64,000 nucleotides of DNA from Williamsia soli (GTDB lineage Bacteria > Actinomycetota > Actinomycetes > Mycobacteriales > Mycobacteriaceae), in contig NZ_JAFRDR010000004.1 of assembly GCF_017377795.1 (NCBI RefSeq), positions 186,001 to 250,000 on the forward strand. Direction: 5' to 3'. Positions 1-9,833 of this stretch are shown one piece after another. Every line of letters starts with the position of its first letter. Position 1 is the stretch's first letter. The notes under the pieces were generated by a model, which saw only the letters and a list, made by a program, of their open reading frames with translations, was not told the origin of the DNA and did no database searches. Made by a program: the position numbers and the translations under genes.

Positions 1-164
1 AAGGCAGCGGGATGCACCAATACCTCTATCGAACCCGAATGCTGGACACTGCCGCTCGACGGGCAGTGGACAGAGGTTCGTGCGCAATTGGGTTTCTGAC
101 CGCGTATGGGAGTCGGTCTCGGCCTGGGTTGAACTATCGCCGTGCCGTGGCGCAGGATTGGGCG

Positions 165-389
165 ATGACCAAGAAGCTGACAAAAAACGAGCTGCTGGCC
201 GAACTCGACCTGAAGGTCGAGTCGGTGTCCCCGGACATGGCGTCGGACGAAACCGGTAACGAGACGTCGGACACCACGGCCGAGATCCGGTCACGCGACG
301 CGCAGGTGCGACAGTGGCGCGATCAGGTGAAAGCGGCCGGCGCGGACGATCCGATCATCGACGAGATCGCGGCGAAGCTCGACAGCTGA
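165..389 (+). CDS. Small conserved-looking hypothetical protein (74 aa)
   Basis: The reading frame opens further upstream, but the part that looks like protein begins at the ATG at 165 (MTKKLTKNELLAELDL...). The product is small, acidic and hydrophilic, with a Ser/Thr/Glu-rich middle and a C-terminal helix-like stretch. It has no signal peptide, membrane segment or recognisable motif. A strong stem-loop follows the stop by about 20 bases, which supports a real transcript end. It converges on the PPOX-family gene downstream. I do not recognise the family and assign no function. The 164 bases before it show no gene I can support. Confidence 0.55.
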   Translation: MTKKLTKNELLAELDLKVESVSPDMASDETGNETSDTTAEIRSRDAQVRQWRDQVKAAGADDPIIDEIAAKLDS

Positions 390-407
390 CCCCCTTCATC
401 AACGAAC

Positions 408-441
408 AACGCCCCGCCCATCGATTGATGGGCGGGGCGTT
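408..441. terminator. Bidirectional stem-loop terminator between convergent genes
   Basis: A perfect GC-rich inverted repeat: left arm AACGCCCCGCCCATC and its complement, closing around a very short loop at about 424. It lies between the stops of two convergent genes (389 and 459) and so can end transcription from both sides. There is no long U tract, which is common for actinobacterial terminators. Confidence 0.85.
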
Positions 442-458
442 GCAGTGAGGCGGCGGAC

Positions 459-965
459 TTATTTGAGGTCGAGGAACTCGGCGGTGCTACCGGCGATGGG
501 GATCTCGGGGAGCCCGAGCTTGCGGTGGTCCCAGCTACGGGTGCGATCGGGGACGACGCGAACGGCGACGCGCTTGTTCATCATCTGGTCGACGAAGGGA
601 CGGACCTCCTCGCTGTACGGGCCGTTGTAGCGTTCCCACACGCTGATTCCACATCTGAGGATGGAGTCCGGGTCGTCGAGGACCTCGGCGGTCCCTTCGA
701 TGGACACCCCGCGCAAGGTGTCGTAGGTGTGACCGTCCTCGATCATCACCGTGCACGTCGGGTTGCGCCGGATGTTCACGGCTTTCTGGGACTTCGCCTT
801 GGTCTCGAACCAGATCTCGCCGTCGATGACGGCGTACCACATGGCCACCAGGTGTGGCCGGCCCTGAGCCGACACCGTCGCCAAGGTGGCGGTGCGGCTG
901 CGGACGATGAACTCGGTGATCTCGTCCTCGGCCATGACGATCTTGCCGCGCTCGTTGGTTCCCAC
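459..965 (-). CDS. Pyridoxamine 5'-phosphate oxidase-like (PPOX/FDOR) family protein
   Basis: A product of about 168 aa with the split-barrel flavin/F420-binding fold: N-terminal DEITEFIVRSRTATLATV, then a strand pattern with HLVAMWYAVIDGEIWFET and the KAVNIRRNP segment typical of PPOX-class F420- or FMN-dependent enzymes. The GTG at 965 is preferred because a GAAAGGA ribosome site lies 6-7 bases upstream; the ATG at 935 is the alternative. Substrate and cofactor cannot be read from sequence. F420 is plausible since the window also carries cofC, but that is inference. Confidence 0.8.
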   Translation of the reverse strand: MGTNERGKIVMAEDEITEFIVRSRTATLATVSAQGRPHLVAMWYAVIDGEIWFETKAKSQKAVNIRRNPTCTVMIEDGHTYDTLRGVSIEGTAEVLDDPDSILRCGISVWERYNGPYSEEVRPFVDQMMNKRVAVRVVPDRTRSWDHRKLGLPEIPIAGSTAEFLDLK

Positions 966-1102
966 AGGTGTCCTTTCGCCTCTGATGTGATCTCGCCGCG
1001 TTGACGGCTCACACACCGATCGTGTTGTGATCCTTGCTACTCACCCTAGTGCCGCAGCCGATCGTCGTTGCGCTGCCTCGAGGCTGCGCCCACGGACCGT
1101 CG

Positions 1103-1822
1103 CTAGAGCCGCTTGTTGATGGCGTCGGCCGCGGCCAGGAGGTCGGCAGCCCACCGCGATCCGGGTCGGCGGCCCATGCGGTCGATGGGCCCGGACACCG
1201 AGATCGCCGCGATGACCTCGCCGCCGTTGTCGCGCACGGGAGCCGAGACGCTCGCCACGCCCGGTTCGCGTTCGCCGGCACTCTGTGCCCAGCCGCGTCG
1301 CCGGACCTCGAGCAGTGTGCGTTCGCTGAAGCCGTTCTCGCCCAGAAGGAGCCGGGCGGTCGCCGGATCCGCCCATGCGAGCAGGACCTTGGCGCCCGAA
1401 CCGGCGTTCATCGGCAGTCGTGCTCCGACGGGCACGGTGTCCCGCAAACCCGACGGTGGTTCGATCGCTGCAACGCAGATCCTGTCGGCGCCTTCCCGGC
1501 GGTACAACTGCACGCTTTCCCCGGTGATCTCGCGCAAACGTGGGAGTACCAGCGCCGCTGCCTCTCGAACGGTATCGGTCGCCCCGGCCGCCAGCTCGCC
1601 CAGAACTGGTCCCGGACACCACAACCCGGAGGTGTTCCTGGAAAGAAGCCGATGCGTCTCGAGGCCGACGGCCAGACGGTGTGCGGTGGCGCGCGGCAGT
1701 CCGGTGCGCGCACAGAGCTCGTTCAAGTTGCACGGACCCTCGGCGACGGCGTGCAGAACGGCTACGGATTTGTCCAGAACACCGATTCCACTGGCCACCG
1801 GAGATGCGGTATCATTTCTCAC
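1103..1822 (-). CDS. IclR-family transcriptional regulator divergent from leuCD
   Basis: 239 aa. Residues about 12-65 form the winged helix-turn-helix ([18 protein letters not shown]), and the rest is the IclR effector-binding domain ([16 protein letters not shown], then the C-terminal [13 protein letters not shown] segment). The gene is divergent from leuC, as is the IclR gene beside leuCD in mycobacteria and the NdgR-type regulators of actinobacteria, so regulation of leucine synthesis is likely. The GTG start at 1822 lies 6 bases after a TAGTAT box, so the mRNA is probably leaderless. The effector is unknown. Confidence 0.9.
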   Translation of the reverse strand: MRNDTASPVASGIGVLDKSVAVLHAVAEGPCNLNELCARTGLPRATAHRLAVGLETHRLLSRNTSGLWCPGPVLGELAAGATDTVREAAALVLPRLREITGESVQLYRREGADRICVAAIEPPSGLRDTVPVGARLPMNAGSGAKVLLAWADPATARLLLGENGFSERTLLEVRRRGWAQSAGEREPGVASVSAPVRDNGGEVIAAISVSGPIDRMGRRPGSRWAADLLAAADAINKRL

Positions 1823-1828
1823 AAGCCG

Positions 1829-1846
1829 ATACTATGCTCTCGCATA
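1829..1846. promoter_or_regulatory. IclR -10 box and inverted repeat in the iclR-leuC intergenic region
   Basis: On the minus strand TAGTAT (1834-1829) precedes the IclR GTG by six bases, fitting a leaderless -10. Overlapping it is the inverted repeat TATGC-TCTC-GCATA (1833-1846). A protein bound here would cover the regulator's own promoter and sit about 50 bases upstream of leuC, so it is a candidate operator for the IclR protein. Confidence 0.5.
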
Positions 1847-1894
1847 CTGAGATGCCAGCCCCAACTCGGTACTTCAAGAAAAGTGGTGATCACG

Positions 1895-3337
1895 ATGAGC
1901 GAACGTCCGTTGACCTTGGCCGAAAAGGTGTGGGAAGAACATGTGGTGGTGCGCGGTGAGGGGGACGGGGTCTCGCGCCAGCCGGACCTCATATACATAG
2001 ACCTCCACCTCGTCCACGAGGTGACGAGCCCGCAGGCGTTCGACGGCCTCCGCCTCGCCGGCAGGCCGGTGCGGCGGCCCGACCTCACGATCGCCACCGA
2101 AGACCACAACGTGCCCACCGTCGACATCGATCAGGTCATCGCCGACCCGGTGTCGCGCATCCAGGTCGACACGCTGCGCCGCAATTGTGAAGAGTTCGGA
2201 ATCCGCCTGCACTCCATGGGCGATGCCAGTCAGGGCATCGTGCACATCATCGGTCCTCAGCTGGGGCTCACCCTGCCCGGGATGACTGTCGTCTGTGGCG
2301 ACAGCCACACCTCGACCCACGGTGCATTCGGCGCGATCGCGATGGGAATCGGCACCTCTGAGGTCGAGCACGTGATGGCGACGCAGACCCTGTCCCTCCG
2401 GCCCTTCAAGACCATGGCCATCACCGTCGACGGTGAACTGCCGCCCGGCGTGACGAGCAAAGACCTGATCCTGGCGGTCATCGCCCAGATCGGAACCGGT
2501 GGCGGACAAGGCTATGTGCTCGAGTACCGCGGTTCGGCCATCGAGAAGTTGTCGATGGAGGCCCGAATGACCGTGTGCAACATGTCCATTGAAGCGGGTG
2601 CCCGGGCCGGGCTTATTGCACCCGATGACACAACCTTTGACTACATCAAGGGCCGCCCGCACGCGCCGACCGGGGCCGACTGGGATGCCGCCGTGGCCAA
2701 CTGGCGGGAACTCCGCACCGATCCCGACGCCGTGTTCGATGCCGAGGTCCACATCGATGCCTCGGCGCTGACCCCGTTCGTCACCTGGGGGACCAACCCG
2801 GGCCAGGGGGCGCCACTGGGTTCGACGGTGCCGGACCCCTCCGAAATGGCCGATGCGGACAAGGCGGCGGCCGCTGAGAAGGCGCTGCAGTACATGGATT
2901 TGAAGCCGGGAACGCCGCTACGCGACGTCCCGGTGGACACGGTCTTCGTGGGTTCGTGCACCAACGGCCGGATCGAGGATCTCCGGGCGGTCGCCGAGAT
3001 CCTGCAGGGTCGTACAGTCGCCGACGGCATCAGGATGCTGATCGTGCCGGGTTCCACCCAGGTTCGGGTGCAGGCCGAGGAGGAGGGGCTCGGGGCGATC
3101 TTCGACGCGGCCGGCGCCGACTGGCGGCAGGCCGGCTGCTCGATGTGCCTCGGAATGAACCCGGATCAGCTCGCCCCCGGCGAGCGCTGCGCGTCCACCT
3201 CGAACCGCAATTTCGAAGGGCGGCAGGGCAAGGGCGGACGCACCCACCTCGTCTCACCTGCGGTCGCGGCCGCGACCGCCATCCGTGGTCGCCTGTCCGC
3301 TCCGACGGATCTGCCCGACCTCGTGACCACGGTCTGA
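1895..3337 (+). CDS. leuC: 3-isopropylmalate dehydratase large subunit
   Basis: 480 aa, normal length for LeuC. It isomerises 2-isopropylmalate to 3-isopropylmalate in leucine synthesis, as a heterodimer with LeuD, around a 4Fe-4S cluster. The cluster ligands are visible as VGSCTNGR and GCSMCLGMN. Other aconitase-family marks are [17 protein letters not shown] and the C-terminal [10 protein letters not shown]. The frame is open far upstream, antisense to iclR, but homology begins at the ATG at 1895 ([16 protein letters not shown]). leuD follows after 26 bases. Confidence 0.98.
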   Translation: MSERPLTLAEKVWEEHVVVRGEGDGVSRQPDLIYIDLHLVHEVTSPQAFDGLRLAGRPVRRPDLTIATEDHNVPTVDIDQVIADPVSRIQVDTLRRNCEEFGIRLHSMGDASQGIVHIIGPQLGLTLPGMTVVCGDSHTSTHGAFGAIAMGIGTSEVEHVMATQTLSLRPFKTMAITVDGELPPGVTSKDLILAVIAQIGTGGGQGYVLEYRGSAIEKLSMEARMTVCNMSIEAGARAGLIAPDDTTFDYIKGRPHAPTGADWDAAVANWRELRTDPDAVFDAEVHIDASALTPFVTWGTNPGQGAPLGSTVPDPSEMADADKAAAAEKALQYMDLKPGTPLRDVPVDTVFVGSCTNGRIEDLRAVAEILQGRTVADGIRMLIVPGSTQVRVQAEEEGLGAIFDAAGADWRQAGCSMCLGMNPDQLAPGERCASTSNRNFEGRQGKGGRTHLVSPAVAAATAIRGRLSAPTDLPDLVTTV

Positions 3338-3363
3338 AACCCCGGCGACAAGGAGAAACAACG

Positions 3364-3972
3364 ATGGAACCGATCAACAGCCACACCGGGATCGGCGTCC
3401 CCCTGCGCCGGGGCAACGTCGACACCGACCAGATCATCCCCGCGGTCTACCTGAAGCGAGTGACCCGCACCGGGTTTGAAGACGGTCTGTTCGCCGCCTG
3501 GCGCAACGATCCCGACTTCATCCTGAACACCCCGCCCTACGACCGGGGCTCGGTCCTGGTCGCCGGTCCCGACTTCGGTACAGGGTCGTCCCGCGAGCAC
3601 GCCGTGTGGGCGTTATCGGACTTCGGGTTTCGGGTGGTGATCTCCTCCCGGTTCGCCGACATCTTCCGCGGGAACGCCGGAAAAGCTGGTCTGGTGGCCG
3701 CTCAGGTCGAACAATCCGACGTCGAGCTGCTCTGGAAACGGCTCGAGGAGCAGCCCGGACTGGAATTGACGGTGAGCCTTGAGGATCAGACGGTCACCGC
3801 TGCGGACTTAGTGGTGCCCTTTGCAATTGATGACTACACAAAGTGGCGTCTGATGGAGGGTCTGGACGACATCGGACTGACATTGCGGCAGGTCGAGGCC
3901 ATTTCTGAGTTCGAAAAGGTAAGGCCCGTATGGAAACCAAAGACCCTCCCGATACCCCTTTCCGGGGCCTGA
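3364..3972 (+). CDS. leuD: 3-isopropylmalate dehydratase small subunit
   Basis: 202 aa, the usual LeuD size. It carries the swivel domain of the aconitase fold and pairs with LeuC. Recognisable signatures are [15 protein letters not shown] near the N-terminus and [17 protein letters not shown]. The ATG at 3364 is preceded by an AAGGAGAAA ribosome site. It directly follows leuC and is surely co-transcribed. Confidence 0.98.
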   Translation: MEPINSHTGIGVPLRRGNVDTDQIIPAVYLKRVTRTGFEDGLFAAWRNDPDFILNTPPYDRGSVLVAGPDFGTGSSREHAVWALSDFGFRVVISSRFADIFRGNAGKAGLVAAQVEQSDVELLWKRLEEQPGLELTVSLEDQTVTAADLVVPFAIDDYTKWRLMEGLDDIGLTLRQVEAISEFEKVRPVWKPKTLPIPLSGA

Positions 3973-4056
3973 GAGCGGGCCCTACCGTAACCTGTTAGGC
4001 GGCTTACCTTTCGCCACGCCGAGCGAATTTGGCGTCGGACGTGGACGTTTTGCGAT

Positions 4057-4097
4057 TTGACGTTTACCGTGTCCTGTAGCTGGCCCAAAGTGGGCCA
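4057..4097 (+). promoter_or_regulatory. hupB upstream region: -35-like TTGACG and a 5'UTR hairpin
   Basis: TTGACG at 4057-4062 resembles a -35 element. TGGCCCA-AAG-TGGGCCA at 4081-4097 is a perfect 7-bp hairpin ending about 22 bases before the hupB start and just before the ribosome site GCGGAGG. It could be a protein-binding site or an mRNA structure controlling HupB level. No experiment is implied; this is read from symmetry only. Confidence 0.45.
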
Positions 4098-4119
4098 ACA
4101 GTCTGCGGAGGTTGAATCC

Positions 4120-4749
4120 ATGAACAAGGCAGAGCTTATCGAGGAACTGACAACGAAGTTGGGGACCGATCGGCGCACGGCGACAGACGCCGTCGAGCAC
4201 ATCGTAGACACGATCGTGCGCGCGGTGAACAAGGGCGAAAGCGTCACCATCACAGGTTTCGGCGTTTTCGAGAAGCGGCGTCGCGCTGCCCGGGTTGCTC
4301 GCAACCCGCGCACCGGCGAAACCGTCAAGGTTCGTCCGACCTGGGTTCCGGCGTTCCGTCCGGGCGCTCAGTTCAAGTTGGTCGTGGCCGGAAAGCAGAA
4401 GCTGAGTGCTTCGGGCCCGGCGGTCAAGCGTGGCAGTGCAACTGCATCAGCTTCCCCGGCCAAGAAGACAGCAGCCAAGAAGGCAGCCCCGGCCAAGAAG
4501 GCCGCTCCCGCCAAGAAGGCCGCTCCTGCCAAGAAGGCAGCTCCGGCCAAGAAGACCGTGGCGAAGAAGACCGCCCCGGCCAAGAAGGCCGCTCCTGCCA
4601 AGAAGGCAGCTCCGGCCAAGAAGACCGTGGCGAAGAAGACCGCCGCCCCGGCCAAGAAGGCAGCACCGGCCAAGAAGGCCGCCGCTCCCGCCAAGAAGAC
4701 TGCAGCCAAGAAGGCTCCGGCGAAGAAGGCTCCGGCCAAGAAACGCTGA
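4120..4749 (+). CDS. hupB: Histone-like DNA-binding protein HU with Lys/Ala-rich tail
   Basis: 209 aa. Residues 1-90 are a complete HU domain ([15 protein letters not shown]..., [20 protein letters not shown]). Residues about 105-209 are a low-complexity basic tail built from PAKKA/AAKK units, as in mycobacterial HupB, which resembles eukaryotic histone H1. It compacts and organises the nucleoid. The ATG at 4120 has GCGGAGG upstream. It is the only gene between leuD and mutT1, as in mycobacteria. Tail length varies between strains because the DNA is repetitive. Confidence 0.97.
   Translation: MNKAELIEELTTKLGTDRRTATDAVEHIVDTIVRAVNKGESVTITGFGVFEKRRRAARVARNPRTGETVKVRPTWVPAFRPGAQFKLVVAGKQKLSASGPAVKRGSATASASPAKKTAAKKAAPAKKAAPAKKAAPAKKAAPAKKTVAKKTAPAKKAAPAKKAAPAKKTVAKKTAAPAKKAAPAKKAAAPAKKTAAKKAPAKKAPAKKR
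4459..4740 (+). repeat. Degenerate tandem repeats coding the HupB PAKKA tail
   Basis: Repeated units of about 15 bases (GCTCC(T/G)GCCAAGAAG and variants) run for about 280 bases inside hupB. Two larger copies of a unit including AAGAAGACCGTGGCGAAG can be seen, suggesting slippage or unequal exchange. This is protein-coding repeat DNA, not a CRISPR or an intergenic repeat. Confidence 0.85.
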
Positions 4750-4761
4750 ACCGACACATCA

Positions 4762-4800
4762 CAAGCCCCGGCAGACCTTCCCTCTGCCGGGGCTTGTTTT
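4762..4800 (+). terminator. Rho-independent terminator of hupB
   Basis: The stem CAAGCCCCGGCAGA pairs with TCTGCCGGGGCTTG around a short CCTTCCC loop and is followed by TTTTG. It begins 12 bases after the hupB stop. The stem can also serve the convergent mutT1 gene. Confidence 0.9.
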
Positions 4801-4847
4801 GTCTGTCTGGCGTCGTGGCCATCCTGGTCGGGTGGCGGGTAGCGGTT

Positions 4848-5768
4848 TCAGTTGTCGGACGCGGCGAGTGGACTGTCGACGTGGCTCGCTGCGACCAGCT
4901 TCCCATCGAGGAGCGCGAGCACCCAGAAACTCCCCTTGCGATTGCGTGCTGCCGGGAGCTTGAGTTCGTCGTGCGCCGCCCACCACTTCAGGAGCGGCGG
5001 AATCACCTTGCCCTGACTGCACACGACATGGGTACCGGCGGCCTCTCCGATGTCGCGGATTCGGCGTCTCCCGCTCTTCGCATCGTCGGCGAACGCCTCC
5101 TCGGACAGTGTCGGCTCGTCTTCGATGACGACCCCGAGCTCGTCTGCCAAGGGTGCAACGGTTTGGCTGCACCGCACCCGATCTGCCGAATGCACCGCCG
5201 TCGGGCCGAACGCGAGCAACTGTGAGAGCAAGGCTTCAGCTTGTGCTCGGCCCACCTTGTCCAACGGTCGCAGCCGATCGTCCCCGTGGTAGCGAGACTT
5301 CCGACCTGCTTTCGCGTGCCGCACGAGCAGCAGGATGTCGAGTCTCGCGGGCAGCTTCCGGAAGGTGCCCAGGACCTGTCGGTCGAGTCGGTACGAGAGC
5401 GTGTCTTCTGCCGAATCCACTGAAAGCCAACGTAATTCGTCCACTTCATGGTTGGGCTCGAACGATCCCGCAGTGACTTCGGCCGACCAGTAGTGGACGT
5501 GTTTACGGCCGGGCCCGCGAAGGTCGTAACTGACCCTACGGAGGTGACGACCGAGCTGCACCTGATAGCCGGTCTCCTCGCCGATCTCGCGAACGGCGGC
5601 GGAGATCAGCGTTTCTCCCGGTTCGACCTTGCCTTTCGGTAGGGTCCAGTCGTCATATCGCGGACGGTGCACAAGAGCCACCTCGATGTCGCCGGCCGAG
5701 GTCTCGCGCCACACGACCCCACCTGCCGCGTACACGACGGCGGCGGTGCGTCCTGCCGATTTGCTCAC
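4848..5768 (-). CDS. mutT1: Nudix hydrolase fused to a histidine phosphatase (MutT1 type)
   Basis: 306 aa with two domains. Residues 1-140 are Nudix, with the box [20 protein letters not shown]. Residues about 145-306 are a SixA-like histidine phosphatase ([10 protein letters not shown]). This fusion is the mycobacterial MutT1 layout, which hydrolyses 8-oxo-dGTP and diadenosine polyphosphates and keeps oxidised guanine out of DNA. The GTG start at 5768 overlaps the ppk stop by 4 bases (GTGA), so it is coupled to ppk. The order hupB-mutT1-ppk is as in mycobacteria. Confidence 0.93.
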   Translation of the reverse strand: MSKSAGRTAAVVYAAGGVVWRETSAGDIEVALVHRPRYDDWTLPKGKVEPGETLISAAVREIGEETGYQVQLGRHLRRVSYDLRGPGRKHVHYWSAEVTAGSFEPNHEVDELRWLSVDSAEDTLSYRLDRQVLGTFRKLPARLDILLLVRHAKAGRKSRYHGDDRLRPLDKVGRAQAEALLSQLLAFGPTAVHSADRVRCSQTVAPLADELGVVIEDEPTLSEEAFADDAKSGRRRIRDIGEAAGTHVVCSQGKVIPPLLKWWAAHDELKLPAARNRKGSFWVLALLDGKLVAASHVDSPLAASDN

Positions 5769-7981
5769 TGGATCAGGTCGGCCCGGCTGCGATTGCGACG
5801 CATCATCTGGCGCTGATGATCGCGCACGTCCTCACCTGCGGCGGGCGAAGCTGTCCAACTTCCGTTTTCGCCGAGGACCCAGCATCGGGTCGCCGGGTTC
5901 ATCGCCGAGGCGAACACATCGTCGAGTTCGCGGGTCAGGCGCGGGTCGCGAACCTGCGCCATGACCTCGACCCGGCGGTCGAGGTTGCGATGCATCATGT
6001 CGGCGCTGCCGATCCAGAACTCATCGAGTGATTGGAAGTGCAGCACCCGCGAATGCTCCAGGAACTGTCCGAGGATCGAACGCACGGTGATGTTCTCGCT
6101 CATCCCGGGTACGCCTGGCCGCAGCGCGCAGATGCCACGAACGACAACCTCCACCGGGACGCCTGCCTGCGACGCGCGATAGAGCGCGTCGATGACCTGT
6201 TCGTCCACCAACGCGTTGGCCTTCAGCCTGATCCGAGCGTCTGGGTGTCCGTCGCGGTGTCGCTCGGCTTCGGCGAGAATTCGCCCGACGATTCCCGCCC
6301 TGACCCCGTGCGGTGCCACCAGTAGGTTCCGGTACTCAACCTTTCGTGAGTAACCGGTGAGTGTGTTGAACAGATCGGTCAAGTCGGCGCCGATGTCGGG
6401 AGAGGCCGTGAACAGGCCCACGTCTTCGTACAGTCTCGCGGTTTTCGGATTGTAATTACCGGTGCCGATGTGGCAGTACCGCCGAATGGTCGAACCTTCC
6501 CGTCGCACCACCAGACATGTCTTGCAGTGTGTCTTGAGGCCGACGAGTCCGTAGACGACGTGCACTCCGGCCTGCTCGAGTTGCCTGGCCCACTTGATGT
6601 TGGCCTGCTCGTCGAAGCGCGCCTTGATCTCGACCAGTGCGACAACCTGTTTTCCGGCCTCGGCCGCGTCGATCAGCGCGTTGACGATCGGTGAGTCACC
6701 TGAGGTCCGGTACAGCGTCTGCTTGATGGCGAGCACGTTGGGGTCCGCGGCGGCCTGCTCGATGAAGCGCTGGACGCTGGTGGAGAACGAATCATAGGGA
6801 TGGTGGACGAGGACATCACCATCACGCAGCGTGGAGAAGATGCTCTTGGGAGTCTCTCGTTCGCCGAAGGCCGGATGAGTGGCCGGGACGAAGGGAGGGT
6901 CCTTCAACGCCGGCCGGTCGATACCGGCGACCTGGAACAAACACGAGAGGTCGAGCAGTCCGGGCACCTCGATCACGTCACCGGGATCGACATCCAGTTC
7001 TCGCAACAACAATTCGAGCATGTGCTCGGTCATGTCGTCGGCGACCTCGAGCCGCACCGGGGAACCGAAGCGCCGCCGGGCCAGTTCGCGTTCGAGCGCC
7101 TGTAGCAGGTCCTCGTCCCGGTCTTCCTCCACCTCGAAGTCGGCATTGCGGGTGATACGGAAGGCGTGATGCTCGACGATCTCCATGCCGGGGAACAGCT
7201 GATCGAGGTGGGCCGAGATGAGGTATTCCAGTGGCAGCAGCACTGCTTTCGCCGGTGTCGTCGCCGTCTTCGCGTACCGATCGCGGTATTGCGCGGGCAT
7301 CAATCGATCGACCCGGATGAACCGGTCGACGTTGTCGGGGACCTTGACGCGGGCGAAGTGCTCGCCGCCTTCGCTGACGTCCTTCACAGTGACAGCGAGA
7401 TTGAGGCTCAGACCGGAGATGTAGGGGAAAGGGTGAGCGGGATCGACGGCAAGGGGAGTGAGTACAGGAAAGATCACCTCATGGAAGTACTCGTCCATGC
7501 GCTGGCGTTCTTCCTTGGAGAGCGCATCCCAGGTGACGACATGAATGTTGTTGTCGGTCAACGCCGGTCGGACCGAATCGAGGAACACTCCGGCGTGCCG
7601 TTCGGCCAGCACCTGCGTGCGCTGACCGATCAGGGCCAACTGCTCGCGCGGCGAGAGACCGTCGGCGGAGCGTACCGAGAGGCCGGTTTCGTGGCGGCGC
7701 TTGAGCCCCGCGACGCGCACCATGAAGAACTCGTCGAGGTTGGACGCGAAGATGGCGAGGAACTTGGCCCGTTCGAGCAGGGGCAGTGAGGTGTCCTCGG
7801 CCAGCGCCAGTACCCGGGCGTTGAAGTCGAGCCAACTCAGTTCTCGGTTCAGGTAACGATCTTCGGGCAGATCCGCGGTCGCGGTGGGCGTCGCCGTTGC
7901 GGCGGGCGGTGCGGTGGGCATCGACGGCGAAGGTGACGGTGGGGGTGACGCGTTCTGACTGCTCGGTTCTGCTGTGCTCAC
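5765..7981 (-). CDS. ppk: Polyphosphate kinase 1
   Basis: About 738 aa, matching PPK1. It moves the gamma-phosphate of ATP onto polyphosphate. The conserved N-domain [20 protein letters not shown] is present. The catalytic phospho-His lies in the segment THCKTCLVV, and the second His motif is [11 protein letters not shown] Ser/Pro/Ala-rich stretch of about 50 residues precedes the folded part. The start is uncertain: the GTG at 7981 fits the gap after cofC, and the ATG at 7999 would overlap cofC. It forms one minus-strand operon, cofC-ppk-mutT1. Confidence 0.95.
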   Translation of the reverse strand: MSTAEPSSQNASPPPSPSPSMPTAPPAATATPTATADLPEDRYLNRELSWLDFNARVLALAEDTSLPLLERAKFLAIFASNLDEFFMVRVAGLKRRHETGLSVRSADGLSPREQLALIGQRTQVLAERHAGVFLDSVRPALTDNNIHVVTWDALSKEERQRMDEYFHEVIFPVLTPLAVDPAHPFPYISGLSLNLAVTVKDVSEGGEHFARVKVPDNVDRFIRVDRLMPAQYRDRYAKTATTPAKAVLLPLEYLISAHLDQLFPGMEIVEHHAFRITRNADFEVEEDRDEDLLQALERELARRRFGSPVRLEVADDMTEHMLELLLRELDVDPGDVIEVPGLLDLSCLFQVAGIDRPALKDPPFVPATHPAFGERETPKSIFSTLRDGDVLVHHPYDSFSTSVQRFIEQAAADPNVLAIKQTLYRTSGDSPIVNALIDAAEAGKQVVALVEIKARFDEQANIKWARQLEQAGVHVVYGLVGLKTHCKTCLVVRREGSTIRRYCHIGTGNYNPKTARLYEDVGLFTASPDIGADLTDLFNTLTGYSRKVEYRNLLVAPHGVRAGIVGRILAEAERHRDGHPDARIRLKANALVDEQVIDALYRASQAGVPVEVVVRGICALRPGVPGMSENITVRSILGQFLEHSRVLHFQSLDEFWIGSADMMHRNLDRRVEVMAQVRDPRLTRELDDVFASAMNPATRCWVLGENGSWTASPAAGEDVRDHQRQMMRRNRSRADLIQ

Positions 7982-7988
7982 GTACCCA

Positions 7989-8696
7989 TCATGGACCATC
8001 CGCAGGAGCCGTGGCACCGGGTGTTTGAGTTTGTTCACGCAATTGCAAGCGCGAGACGACCAGTGAGGTCGCGTGGCCCAGGCCGATGTCCTGTGCGGCC
8101 AGCAGATCATCGACGGTATCGACGTCCATCCGAAGATCGGGCCACCGGTCGACACCGGTGGTGAGGTCGACGGCGCCGCGGCCGCGATGCTCGGATGCGG
8201 AGTTCGGCCCGAACCGCAGGACATCGGCGCCACCGGGCCCTTGTGTGTTCAGGAACAGGGCGGTGGTTCCTGTTCCGGAGTGGTCGGGGATGTACGACCG
8301 GTCGTGCTGTGCCGAGTGGTCGACCGCGGCTTTCAGGCTCGCCGGGCGAGCGGCCGGTAGGTCTGCCTGCAACACCAGGATTCGATTCCCTGGCCACAGG
8401 GCCAGGGCGTGCTCGATACCGATTGCGAAGGCATCGTTGAGAACCTCGCCGTCGTCGACGACAGTCCTGGCGCCGGCCTCGAGCGCAACCGCGGCCACCG
8501 AGCTGTCAGGACTCACGATGACCAGCTGATTCAGACCGGCGGCCCGCGCGGCGCCGATCGTGTCGGTGAGCATCGCGAGCACCAGTGCGCGCCGATCGTC
8601 CGCTGCGATGATCGGGGTCAGCCGCGTCTTGGCTGCGTCGAGTCGTTTCACCGCGATGACAACTGCCACCGCCCGCTTGTCCATGGCCTCCATCAT
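7989..8696 (-). CDS. cofC: 2-phospho-L-lactate / phosphoenolpyruvate guanylyltransferase (F420 synthesis)
   Basis: About 235 aa. It is a nucleotidyltransferase of the CofC/FbiD family, which activates phospholactate or, in mycobacteria, phosphoenolpyruvate with GTP to start the F420 side chain. Family marks are [15 protein letters not shown] at the N-terminus, [19 protein letters not shown], and [18 protein letters not shown]. Several ATGs lie close together (8696, 8693, 8684), so the exact start is open. It is divergent from gpsA and upstream of ppk, as in mycobacteria (Rv2983 neighbourhood). Confidence 0.9.
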   Translation of the reverse strand: MMEAMDKRAVAVVIAVKRLDAAKTRLTPIIAADDRRALVLAMLTDTIGAARAAGLNQLVIVSPDSSVAAVALEAGARTVVDDGEVLNDAFAIGIEHALALWPGNRILVLQADLPAARPASLKAAVDHSAQHDRSYIPDHSGTGTTALFLNTQGPGGADVLRFGPNSASEHRGRGAVDLTTGVDRWPDLRMDVDTVDDLLAAQDIGLGHATSLVVSRLQLREQTQTPGATAPADGP

Positions 8697-8815
8697 GGTC
8701 GTCGGCGACGGGCGGGGAAACTGCACCCCTGTCCGGCGACGCTCTGGTGACACTAGGCTGGGGCGTCCGGGGTCAGATCCGGACATGGTGCGTACGGAAC
8801 AGAGGTGGTGGAGTT

Positions 8816-9811
8816 ATGCGGGCGGTCGTCATGGGCTCGGGTTCATGGGGCACGGCGATGGCCAAGGTCCTGGTCGACGCCGGGACCCCCACGGTGTTGT
8901 GGTCGCGGCGGGCCGAACTGGCAGCGGCGATCAATGAGACGCACACCAATCCCGATTACCTGCCGGACGTCCCTCTCCCGGAGGCCCTACGTGCCAGTGC
9001 CGATCTGACGGAGGCGCTCGAAGACGCAGAGTTGGTCGTGTGCGCGGTGCCGTCTCAGTCCCTGCGCGGGAGCATGGAGACCTGGCTACCGCATCTGAGT
9101 GACACCGCGACGTTGATGTCGCTGTCCAAGGGTGTCGAGACCGGCACGCTACTGCGTATGTCCGAGGTCATCGCACAGGTCACCGGAGCCCAGACCGGAC
9201 GGGTGGCCGTGTTGTCCGGCCCTAATCTCGCCCGGGAGATAGCGGTAGGCCAGCCTGCCGCGACTGTGGTGGCGTGTTCGGACGAGGATCGAGCGAAAGA
9301 AGTTCAACGCGCCTGCAGCACAAGGTATTTCCGGCCCTACACCAACACTGATGTGATCGGATGTGAGATCGGTGGGGCGGTCAAGAACGTGATCGCCCTG
9401 GCGTGCGGGATGGCATCGGGAGTGGGCCTGGGTGAGAACACGCTTGCCTCGATCATCACTCGTGGACTGGCCGAGACCATCAGACTCGGGGTCGCACTCG
9501 GGGGTCGTCCGGAGACGCTGGCGGGGCTCGCGGGCGTCGGCGATCTGGTTGCCACCTGCTCGTCACCGTTGTCACGCAACCGCACCTTCGGCAGCCGGTT
9601 GGGTGAGGGCAAGACGTTGGCGCAGGCTCAGGAAGCCACCAACGGCCAGGTCGCCGAGGGGGTCAAGTCGTGCACCTCGGTGCGAGCGCTGGCCGAAAAG
9701 CACGGGGTGGACATGCCATTGACCGAAGCCGTCCACCAGGTTTGCCACGAGGGACTCACGGTCACCGAGGCGATCTACTCGCTGCTGGGCAGGCGTACCA
9801 AGCCCGAGTAG
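8816..9811 (+). CDS. gpsA: NAD(P)+-dependent glycerol-3-phosphate dehydrogenase
   Basis: 331 aa. It reduces dihydroxyacetone phosphate to sn-glycerol 3-phosphate for phospholipid synthesis. The N-terminal Rossmann motif is [13 protein letters not shown]. The catalytic Lys lies in [17 protein letters not shown], and [13 protein letters not shown] follows. The ATG at 8816 follows a GGTGGAG ribosome site. In mycobacteria ddl follows this gene; here the next gene is instead a DUF3515 gene on the opposite strand. Confidence 0.97.
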   Translation: MRAVVMGSGSWGTAMAKVLVDAGTPTVLWSRRAELAAAINETHTNPDYLPDVPLPEALRASADLTEALEDAELVVCAVPSQSLRGSMETWLPHLSDTATLMSLSKGVETGTLLRMSEVIAQVTGAQTGRVAVLSGPNLAREIAVGQPAATVVACSDEDRAKEVQRACSTRYFRPYTNTDVIGCEIGGAVKNVIALACGMASGVGLGENTLASIITRGLAETIRLGVALGGRPETLAGLAGVGDLVATCSSPLSRNRTFGSRLGEGKTLAQAQEATNGQVAEGVKSCTSVRALAEKHGVDMPLTEAVHQVCHEGLTVTEAIYSLLGRRTKPE

Positions 9812-9833
9812 GACGATTCATCCATTGGGCCGT

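Noticed and set aside
1034-1894. Long in-frame N-terminal extension of leuC
   Set aside because: It is antisense to the clear IclR gene; LeuC homology begins at 1895. High-GC DNA often leaves antisense frames open.
4459-4740. CRISPR-like repeat array
   Set aside because: Units are short, uninterrupted, in frame with hupB and without unique spacers.
4368-4757. 129-aa Leu/Ala-rich frame on the minus strand under hupB
   Set aside because: Mirror image of the PAKKA repeats; low complexity with no own ribosome site.
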